DNA from: Gammaproteobacteria bacterium
GTDB taxonomy: Bacteria; Pseudomonadota; Gammaproteobacteria; Steroidobacterales; XN24
DNA: 57,997 bases
Reading direction: 5' to 3'
NCBI GenBank assembly: GCA_024640085.1
Contig: JAHEFR010000018.1
Span: 1 to 57,997 of the forward strand
The notes under the pieces are model-generated. The model saw nothing but the letters and a program-made list of their open reading frames with translations. It ran no database searches and had not been told where the DNA came from. Positions 51,663 to 57,997 of this stretch are shown here, piece by piece. Numbering within the stretch: the first letter of the stretch is position 1; every line of letters starts with the position of its first letter. The translations under genes and the position numbers were made by a program.

Positions 51663-52253
51663 TCAGTGTTCGGATCCGAAAAGACGATCCAGTGCTGCCC
51701 TTGCCTCTTCCACGCCGCCTCCCTTGAGCGCCGAGAATAACTGAACGGACGCCTCGGTCCCGAGGTCTTTTCTGGTCCCCTGCAAGACCGCTGCGGCCTT
51801 GCCTCGGGACAACTTGTCCGCTTTGGTCAGAAGGACGTGGGCCGGGCACCCGGCCTGGTGCGCCCAGTACAGCATCTGCCGGTCTCCCTCCATTAATGGA
51901 CGCCGGCAATCCATGACCACGACGACCCCGGTCAGAGAATCTCGGCTGGCGAAATAGGCCTCCATGAGTCGCCGCCAGCCAAGCCGCATGGCCTCGGGCA
52001 CTTTTGCGAATCCGTAGCCCGGCAGGTCAACCAGCCGGTACGCCGGCTCCATTGAAAAGAAATTGATCAGTTGGGTCCGACCCGGGGTTTTGCTGGTACG
52101 GGCGAGCCCCTTGCGGCCGGTGATGGCATTGATGGCGCTGGACTTACCCGCGTTCGAGCGTCCCGCGAAGGCCACTTCCAGTCCATCGTCCGGGACGAAC
52201 TGACCGGGACGGCTGGCGCTGGTGAGATAGTTCGCTTCTCGGTAGGAAGGCAT
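51663..52253 (-). CDS. engB: Ribosome biogenesis GTP-binding protein EngB (YsxC/YihA)
   Basis: A 196-residue GTPase with G1 GRSNAGKSS, G3 DLPGYG, G4 TKADK and G5 in FSALKGGG, plus the EngB motif SKTPGRTQLINFF. It acts in assembly of the large ribosomal subunit. ATG 52253. Convergent with polA, divergent from the cytochrome gene. Confidence 0.96.
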   Translation of the reverse strand: MPSYREANYLTSASRPGQFVPDDGLEVAFAGRSNAGKSSAINAITGRKGLARTSKTPGRTQLINFFSMEPAYRLVDLPGYGFAKVPEAMRLGWRRLMEAYFASRDSLTGVVVVMDCRRPLMEGDRQMLYWAHQAGCPAHVLLTKADKLSRGKAAAVLQGTRKDLGTEASVQLFSALKGGGVEEARAALDRLFGSEH

Positions 52254-52378
52254 GGCCCGGGGTGCCTCTGCGGCTGTCCGGTAGTGTAGAATTTCCGGCT
52301 CAGTGTGCGGGCGCGCAGTCTAACATGGGGAAACGACCCGGCAGGACGCCCTGGAGCGTTGAGTTGCGGAGTAATCTG

Positions 52379-52990
52379 ATGAGGAAAGCACTTTTTGCCA
52401 CCCTGGCTCTGGCGCTGGCGTCTGCCCCCCTGGGGACCGCATCTGCGGAGGGATCCGCGGAAGCCGGTCAGGCCAAGTCCGCCGTGTGCGTGGCCTGTCA
52501 CGGCGTCGATGGCAACAGCGTCAACCCCGAATGGCCCTCTCTGGCCGGCCAGCACGCCATCTATATCGCTGCCCAGCTCCAGCACTTCAAGGATGGAGAT
52601 CGGCAAAATGTCCTGATGTCACCGCAGGCGGCCGCGCTGACCGCCGAGGACATGGCCGACCTCGCCGCCTACTACTCTGCCCAGACCTTGACCCCCAAGG
52701 AGGCCGACCCGGACCTGGTGACGCGCGGCCAGAAGATCTATCGGGGCGGCGACGAGGCTCGGGGCATCACCGCCTGTATCGCATGCCACGGGCCCAACGG
52801 CCAGGGGAACGTCGTGGCTAATTACCCTGTAGTGGCGGGCCAGCACGCGACCTATCTGGCCAACCAGCTGCGACTGTACGCGAACGGCGACCGGAGCTCG
52901 GACCCGAACCAGATGATGCGCAGTATCGCCCGGCGGATGACCGAGAACGACATCCGGGCGGTGACTTCATACATGCAAGGCCTCCGCTAG
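52379..52990 (+). CDS. Cytochrome c4 (di-haem)
   Basis: A 203-residue periplasmic protein with a signal peptide (cleavage after TASA) and two cytochrome c domains with CVACH and CIACH haem sites; each domain has a Met-containing loop (NVLMSPQA, NQMMRSIA). Cytochrome c4 carries electrons to terminal oxidases. ATG 52379 follows GGAG; the open frame extends upstream without similarity. It is followed after 15 bases by a DsbA-like gene. Confidence 0.95.
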   Translation: MRKALFATLALALASAPLGTASAEGSAEAGQAKSAVCVACHGVDGNSVNPEWPSLAGQHAIYIAAQLQHFKDGDRQNVLMSPQAAALTAEDMADLAAYYSAQTLTPKEADPDLVTRGQKIYRGGDEARGITACIACHGPNGQGNVVANYPVVAGQHATYLANQLRLYANGDRSSDPNQMMRSIARRMTENDIRAVTSYMQGLR

Positions 52991-53005
52991 GCCTGCGTCG
53001 CCCCC

Positions 53006-53863
53006 ATGAGCCGGATGATCCCCATGAGGAAATTCATTGCGATCGCGTTGGTCCTGATACTGGCCGCCTGCGGCCGGGAGGAGGCGCCGCCGCCGGTCGA
53101 GGCCCCCGTCGCCGCACCCCTGGAGCAGCAGGCGCCTTCGGAACAACAGACCGAAGCGCCGGTGGACAGCCCTGCGGCTACCGAGATTGTCGAAGCGCTG
53201 GAGGAAGAGGAAACGGCCGGCCTGGAAGACGTGGGCACTTCGGATACCGCTGTTGAACTGGCTGACGCCGCCCCGGAAGTCCCGGCCGGACCGGAGCGCT
53301 TCAAGCAGGGAGTCCATTATCAGCTGCTGACCGCGGCCCAGCCCACGGGAACCGAACCCGGAACCGTGGAGGTGCTGGAGGTGTTCTGGTACGGCTGCCC
53401 CCATTGCTACTCGCTGGAGCCCTACATCCAGGCATGGAGGGATGACGGGATACCGCCCCAGGCTGAGTTTCGTCGCATGCCGGCCGCCCTGAACCCGAGC
53501 TGGCAGATCCTCGCCCGCGCCTACTACACGGCGGAGGCACTGGGGGTACTGGACCAGGCCCACGGTGACATGTTCCGCGAGTTCCATGTCAACCGGAACC
53601 CCCTGAACACACCGGAGCTTCTGGCGACATTCTTCAGCCGTTACGGGGTGTCCGAGGAAGACTTCACGGCCGCATTCAATTCCTTCGCGGTGCAGACCAA
53701 GCTGCGACGGGCCGATGCCCTGACCAGACGCTACCGGATCAGCGGGGTCCCGGCCATTGTCGTCAACGGCAAGTACGTCACCGGCGCGTCCGAGGCAGGT
53801 GGAGTCAATGAACTCTTCGAGGTTGTCGACTTCCTGGTAGAAAAAGAAGTCAACCGCGAATAG
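53006..53863 (+). CDS. DsbA-like thiol:disulfide oxidoreductase lipoprotein
   Basis: A 285-residue protein with a lipoprotein signal (lipobox ILAAC), an acidic Pro/Ala/Glu-rich linker of about 80 residues, then a DsbA thioredoxin fold with active site CPHC (Cys131 and Cys134) and the cis-Pro loop SGVPAIVVNG. DsbA oxidises cysteines in exported proteins; the anchor and long linker would let the domain reach into the periplasm. ATG 53006 is listed; ATG 53024 (MRKFIAIAL) gives an equally good or better signal peptide. Adjacent to cytochrome c4. Confidence 0.92.
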   Translation: MSRMIPMRKFIAIALVLILAACGREEAPPPVEAPVAAPLEQQAPSEQQTEAPVDSPAATEIVEALEEEETAGLEDVGTSDTAVELADAAPEVPAGPERFKQGVHYQLLTAAQPTGTEPGTVEVLEVFWYGCPHCYSLEPYIQAWRDDGIPPQAEFRRMPAALNPSWQILARAYYTAEALGVLDQAHGDMFREFHVNRNPLNTPELLATFFSRYGVSEEDFTAAFNSFAVQTKLRRADALTRRYRISGVPAIVVNGKYVTGASEAGGVNELFEVVDFLVEKEVNRE

Positions 53864-53959
53864 GCGGGCACGGCAAAACGGGCTATCGGTGCCGCAGAGA
53901 TTTGCGCCCTGTATCTGCGGGATGAACAGCCGAACGGACACGCTATCACGGGAGGCACT

Positions 53960-54634
53960 GTGGGTAATTATCTTGCCGGAATATTCGGCTCCTCGCCGAT
54001 CGAACCCCTCCAGATGCACATGGATACCTGCCATGCCGCCGTTCGTGAGCTTGTCGTATTGTTCCAGGCGGCCGCCAATGACGACTGGGATGCCGCCGCA
54101 GAGGCTCTGAAGGCGATATCGATCAAGGAGTGGGAAGCAGACGGCCTGAAGCACTCCATCCGCCGGCAACTGTCCAGGAACCTGATGATGCCGGTGCCCC
54201 GTGAGGATCTGATCGACCTCGTGCAGACTCAGGACAGGGTCGCCAACCTCTCGAAGAAGACGGCGCGGATGGTGCTTTGGCGAAAAATGCGGCTGCCCGA
54301 GGAAATCAAGGAGCCGTTCCTGGCTCTCCTCGAACGAACGGCGGCCGCCTCGAAGAAGGCCCGCAAATCTATCCGCGAACTTGACGAACTCTACGAGACC
54401 GGCTTTAGAGGGGCAGAGGCCGAGCGGGTCGAGAATATCATCAGTCAGATCGAGGAGATCGAGAGCGAGACTGATCGAATGCAGGGCGCGCTGCGCGGGC
54501 GTCTGCTCGAGATCGAGGACCGGCTGCCCCCGGTGCACGCCATGTTCCTCTACCGCACCGTGGACCTGGTCGGAGAAATAGCGGATTCCGCCGAACACGT
54601 TGGACGCCGGCTGGACGGCCTGCTGCGCCTGTAG
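53960..54634 (+). CDS. DUF47/TIGR00153 family PhoU-like protein
   Basis: A 224-residue helical protein with the family start GNYLAGIFGSSPIEPLQMHM and repeated PhoU-like helices ending in FLYRTVDLVGEIADSAEHVG. Such proteins are encoded with Pit phosphate transporters and are thought to modulate them, as the next gene here is one. GTG 53960 follows GGGAGG. Confidence 0.93.
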   Translation: MGNYLAGIFGSSPIEPLQMHMDTCHAAVRELVVLFQAAANDDWDAAAEALKAISIKEWEADGLKHSIRRQLSRNLMMPVPREDLIDLVQTQDRVANLSKKTARMVLWRKMRLPEEIKEPFLALLERTAAASKKARKSIRELDELYETGFRGAEAERVENIISQIEEIESETDRMQGALRGRLLEIEDRLPPVHAMFLYRTVDLVGEIADSAEHVGRRLDGLLRL

Positions 54635-54682
54635 CATCCGGACACGAAGATCCAGAGCTCTGCCAAAGAAAAGCCGTAGAAA

Positions 54683-55933
54683 TTGAACGAAGCGGTCATA
54701 TTTATCTCTCTCGCTGCGCTTTTCGGCGTATTCATGGCGTGGGGCATCGGCGCCAACGATGTTGCGAACGCCATGGCGACATCTGTAGGGTCAAAAGCGC
54801 TCACGATCCGGCAGGCGATCCTGGTCGCCGCTGTATTCGAGTTCATCGGCGCCGTGCTCGCGGGAGGAGAGGTCACCTCCACCATCCGCAAGGGCATCAT
54901 CGACGCGTCGCTGCTGTCCGACTCACCAGAGTTGCTTGTCTACGGCATGCTTGCTGCGCTGCTGGCGGCCGGTTGCTGGCTTTTCATCGCTTCCCATAAG
55001 GGCTGGCCGGTATCCACGACCCACTCCATCGTAGGGGCGATCGTCGGGTTTGCGGCAGTCGGTATCGGCATGGAGGCCGTCAAATGGGGGAAGGTGGGGA
55101 GCATCGTCCTGAGCTGGGTGATTTCACCGCTCACCGCCGGCATTATCGCCTTCCTGATCTTCAGGAGCGTCCAGTGGCTGATCATCGAGCGTGAGGACCC
55201 TCTTCCCAGAGCCCGGCGATACGTGCCGTTCTACATGTTCCTGGCCGGTTTCACCATTACGCTGGTGACACTTTTCAAAGGTCTTAAGCATGTCGGGCTC
55301 CACCTTTCCACTACCGAGGCCTACGCGATCGCGGCAGGGGTCGGCATCGTCATCGCATTGGTGGGACGATTCTTCATCCAGCGGATCAAGGTCGATCGCA
55401 AGGCCGACAAGCAGTTCCATTTTCACACTGTCGAGCGCGTGTTCGGCATCCTGATGGTCGTTACCGCGTGCGGAATGGCCTTTGCCCACGGCTCCAACGA
55501 CGTCGCCAACGCCATTGGACCCGTGGCGGCGGTAGTTAGCATCGCCGACAGCGGCGTCGTGGGGCAGAAATCCCCGATACCCATCTGGGTGCTGCTGCTC
55601 GGAGGCATCGGGATCGTATTCGGGCTGGCTACCTACGGCGTCAGAGTGATTGCCACTGTGGGCCAGAGGATCACGCATTTGACACCGAGCCGGGGGTTTG
55701 CCGCGGAACTGGCAGCGGCATCGACCATCGTCGTCGCTTCCGGTACCGGGATGCCCATATCGACCACCCACACCCTGGTCGGGGCAGTGCTCGGCGTAGG
55801 GATGGCACGCGGCATCGCAGCTATCGATCTCGGCGTGGTCGGGCGAATCCTGCTGTCCTGGGTCGTCACGATCCCGGCCGGTGCGATCATGGCGATCGTT
55901 TTCTACTACATCCTGAAAGCGATCCTCGGCTGA
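54683..55933 (+). CDS. Inorganic phosphate transporter, PiT family
   Basis: A 416-residue membrane protein with about ten helices and the two PiT signatures GANDVANAMATSVGSKALT (N-terminal) and GSNDVANAIGPVAAVV (C-terminal), plus the repeated PVSTTHSIVGA/PISTTHTLVGA motifs. It imports phosphate as a metal-phosphate complex with protons. The TTG at 54683 starts the normal N-terminus; the first ATG (54735) would remove the first helix. It lies 48 bases after the DUF47 gene, probably in one operon. Confidence 0.95.
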   Translation: MNEAVIFISLAALFGVFMAWGIGANDVANAMATSVGSKALTIRQAILVAAVFEFIGAVLAGGEVTSTIRKGIIDASLLSDSPELLVYGMLAALLAAGCWLFIASHKGWPVSTTHSIVGAIVGFAAVGIGMEAVKWGKVGSIVLSWVISPLTAGIIAFLIFRSVQWLIIEREDPLPRARRYVPFYMFLAGFTITLVTLFKGLKHVGLHLSTTEAYAIAAGVGIVIALVGRFFIQRIKVDRKADKQFHFHTVERVFGILMVVTACGMAFAHGSNDVANAIGPVAAVVSIADSGVVGQKSPIPIWVLLLGGIGIVFGLATYGVRVIATVGQRITHLTPSRGFAAELAAASTIVVASGTGMPISTTHTLVGAVLGVGMARGIAAIDLGVVGRILLSWVVTIPAGAIMAIVFYYILKAILG

Positions 55934-55964
55934 ACCCTAAGTAGCTTTGACAGGACTGCCCGGA

Positions 55965-57353
55965 ATGGAGACCGAAAACAAACCCACGGTAATCGTATTG
56001 GGCGCAGGCCTGAGCGGGCTTGCCACTGCCTGGCGGCTGGCTCGGACCGGCTCCGAGGTCACTGTCCTGGAACGGAGTGGGAGAACGGGGGGTGTCATCC
56101 GCTCCGAACGGGTGGACGGGTTCCTCTGCGAAGCCGCACCGAACTCCATGCTGCTCAAGAGCGCGTCGGCGGAGGGCTTCCTCGCCGATGTCGGGCTCCG
56201 GGATGCCATCGTCGACGCCAATCCGCTGGCGAGCAAGCGATTCCTGGTAAGGGACGGGCGGGTTCTGCCGCTGCCCATGTCGCTCTGGGGCGGAGTCACC
56301 ACGCCGCTGTACTCGCTTCGGGCCAAGTTCCGGCTGCTGGCCGAACCGTTCATCCGCGCCTCCGGCGACGATGACGAAAGCGTCGCATCATTCGTCACCC
56401 GGCGGATGGGATGGGAATTCCTGGACTACGGGATCGCCTCTCTGGTGTCCGGAATATTTGCGGGAGATCCGCAGCGACTCTCGATCCGGTATGCGTTCCC
56501 CAAGGTGTGGAACCTCGAGGCAAACTACGGCTCCCTCATCGGCGGTGCAATCAAGCTCGGACGCGAGCGGAAACGGAGCGGAGAAACGCCCTACAAGAGC
56601 CGCATGATTGCTTTTCGGGACGGCATCGAGACCCTGCCCCGACGTCTCGCAGACGCCTCCGCCGCCAGAATCCTTACCGATTCCCGGGTCACATCCATCG
56701 ATCGTGCCCATGATTGCTGGCACGTCCGCTGGACCGACCCCGCTGGTGAACATGAGATCAGTTCGGACGCCCTGGTGGTGTCAGTTCAGGAGACGGAGAT
56801 CCGGAAACTGCCGTGGTCCGACCGGCTGGTGGCCGCGGTCGAGCAGATTCCGGCGCTCCGGCAACCTCCGGTGACGACTCTGGTCATGGGATTCAGACGG
56901 GACCAGGTAGAGCACCCGCTGGACGGCTTCGGAATGCTGATCCCTTTCAGGGAGGAGCGACGGGTGCTCGGCGCCATATTTTCCTCGACGATCTTCCCGG
57001 ACCGGGCCCCGGAGGGCCATGTGTCGCTCATGATCTTCATGGGCGGCGCCACCATGCCCGAGTGCGCGAAACAGGATACGGGAGACGCGGTCGCCCTGGC
57101 CTGCGATGAGTTAAGGGGCCTGCTGGGGCTGTCTGGAGAACCGGTGTTCGCCAGGTCAACTCACTGGCCCGCGGCGATCCCGCAGTACGACGTCGGCCAC
57201 GGCAAGTTCCTTGCCGCCCTGGAATCCGTCGAACGGGCCTGGCCAGGCCTGCATTTTTGCGCCAATTACCGAGGCGGTCCGGGGCTGTCCGATTGCCTGG
57301 ACAGCGCCATACGCACCTCCGACCTCGTCCTGGCAGGTGGTCCCGTCAGCTAG
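55965..57353 (+). CDS. hemG: Protoporphyrinogen oxidase (HemY-type)
   Basis: A 462-residue FAD protein that oxidises protoporphyrinogen IX to protoporphyrin IX in haem synthesis. FAD loop VLGAGLSGLATAWRLA at the N-terminus; SLVSGIFAGDPQRLSIRYAFP and the C-terminal YRGGPGLSDCLDSA region complete the family pattern. ATG 55965 follows AGGA; a TTG at 55947 is in frame. It may belong to the transcript of the phosphate transporter 31 bases upstream. The symbol hemY/hemG is used differently between groups. Confidence 0.94.
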   Translation: METENKPTVIVLGAGLSGLATAWRLARTGSEVTVLERSGRTGGVIRSERVDGFLCEAAPNSMLLKSASAEGFLADVGLRDAIVDANPLASKRFLVRDGRVLPLPMSLWGGVTTPLYSLRAKFRLLAEPFIRASGDDDESVASFVTRRMGWEFLDYGIASLVSGIFAGDPQRLSIRYAFPKVWNLEANYGSLIGGAIKLGRERKRSGETPYKSRMIAFRDGIETLPRRLADASAARILTDSRVTSIDRAHDCWHVRWTDPAGEHEISSDALVVSVQETEIRKLPWSDRLVAAVEQIPALRQPPVTTLVMGFRRDQVEHPLDGFGMLIPFREERRVLGAIFSSTIFPDRAPEGHVSLMIFMGGATMPECAKQDTGDAVALACDELRGLLGLSGEPVFARSTHWPAAIPQYDVGHGKFLAALESVERAWPGLHFCANYRGGPGLSDCLDSAIRTSDLVLAGGPVS

Positions 57354-57374
57354 CGCTCGGCCGCAGGGCACTTT

Positions 57375-57716
57375 TCAGAGTGCGCTACCTCTTCGCGCCG
57401 CGAGCATGAAGTCACGAGCCGTCTCCTGCTGGGCTGCTCGTTCTTCTTCCGTGAAGCACCTGACCACCTTCTGGTGTGACCCGGTGATTTCGTCTTCCAT
57501 GCAAGTCAGGCGTTGGCTCGGATGGACATGGGCATTGTAGATCGCCAGCTTCTCGTCCATCGTCATGTTGTCTTTCTCTTCATTCGTGAATTTGGGCGCA
57601 TATTCCTTGTAGCGTTCCCAGTGCTTGGCCTCGGCGCTGGGTCCCACATAGGCGCAGGCTGACGTCCCGAGCGCCACAAGCGCCACCACGATCATTCCCC
57701 CGATAGCTCTCATCAT
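57375..57716 (-). CDS. Small putative lipoprotein
   Basis: A 113-residue protein with a signal peptide ending in LGTSAC (a fair lipobox) and a short charged body with two Cys (RLTCMEDE, VRCFTEEE). No family recognised. ATG 57716 (or 57713) follows GGGGGA. Convergent with hemG, 21 bases apart. Confidence 0.7.
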   Translation of the reverse strand: MMRAIGGMIVVALVALGTSACAYVGPSAEAKHWERYKEYAPKFTNEEKDNMTMDEKLAIYNAHVHPSQRLTCMEDEITGSHQKVVRCFTEEERAAQQETARDFMLAARRGSAL

Positions 57717-57997
57717 CGTCCGATCCCCCAAAATGGTCCGTTGCCACTACCTTTCGGGTCCGGGCATCTCTCGGGGCGCAGGCCTGACCAGGTCACGGTC
57801 GGGCGTCGCCGCACTATGAGTGCCCTCAGGTAAAGGGTAATACAAAATACGAAGACTTTCATAGTCCCGGCGGGAAAGGACGCCGGATTTCGCGGTGGGA
57901 CGACCGTTTCCGTCGGTCAGGCGAGGGCCCGGAGGGATGAACCGCCCGAGCTTGCCCTGGGCCCCTGGGGCGGCTTCCGCCAAATTTACGACCCCGT
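57717..57997. other. Intergenic tail without a supported gene
   Basis: An open frame of 78 codons runs on the minus strand (57747-57983), but it has no ribosome site, no hydrophobic or motif content and a Pro/Arg-rich bias typical of non-coding GC-rich DNA. A short AT-rich patch at 57837-57862 may be the promoter of the small lipoprotein gene. Nothing else seen. Confidence 0.4.

Noticed and set aside
52967-54637. Minus-strand frame of 556 codons
   Set aside because: Antisense to dsbA-like and DUF47 genes, both with clear family motifs.
57747-57983. Gene of 78 codons at the right edge
   Set aside because: No ribosome site, motif or hydrophobic part; composition is that of a random GC-rich frame.

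Overview
The window is GC-rich, densely packed bacterial chromosome, most likely from a gammaproteobacterium. Pointers to this are a PspF/PspABC phage-shock locus, an LptM-type lipoprotein, a GspA/GspB secretion pair, RraA, a long-form FadE, cytochrome c4, a polA-engB gap holding a candidate sRNA, and an arginine operon built on an acyl-ornithine carbamoyltransferase (the Xanthomonadales/Bacteroidota-type route). I would guess a Xanthomonadales/Chromatiales relative such as Wenzhouxiangellaceae, but that is inference. I saw no tRNA, rRNA, CRISPR, IS element or prophage.

Layout. 1-5400: two secreted zinc metalloprotease lipoproteins (the first cut by the left edge), a bactofilin and a MAPEG-family membrane protein. 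5600-9000: a membrane GGDEF/EAL protein and a zinc alcohol dehydrogenase. 9000-14000: an AttEFGH-like ABC operon (ATPase, fused permease, AttH/CrtC-type lipocalin-like protein) and a secreted nuclease. 14180-17260: a psp locus (pspA, pspB, pspC, a second pspC-like gene, a small membrane gene) with divergent pspF; its control region is readable to the base. 17260-20970: a secreted protein and a GntR/YtrA-type ABC operon with a clear operator. 21100-33100: mdh, fadE, a DUF4286-DUF3667 fusion, dinB, gspAB, a DhaL-DegV fusion and a trans-sulfuration PLP enzyme. 33070-39990: an SRAP protein, yadGH, a divergent FlhD-like/FlhC-like regulator pair, rraA, nudC, an NRDE protein and an esterase. 40050-48260: the arginine operon argR-argG-(P-loop protein)-argC-argD-argF'-argB-argH. 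48360-57720: lptM, polA, a candidate sigma-E-driven sRNA, engB, cytochrome c4, a DsbA-like lipoprotein, a DUF47 protein with a Pit phosphate transporter, hemG and a small lipoprotein.

How it works together. Many genes are coupled by 4-base ATGA/GTGA overlaps, and several convergent pairs share their stop codons, so the genome is compact. The arginine operon covers N-acylglutamate phosphorylation through argininosuccinate cleavage under an ArgR encoded as its first gene. It has no recognisable ArgA, ArgJ or ArgE and carries an unexplained P-loop protein in the middle. The psp, GntR-ABC, argR and FlhCD-like units each have a palindromic or repeated operator overlapping the promoter of their own regulator, so local autoregulation is a recurring theme. 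The three most promising novelties are the P-loop gene of the arginine operon, the sRNA between polA and engB, and the FlhD-like/FlhC-like pair.
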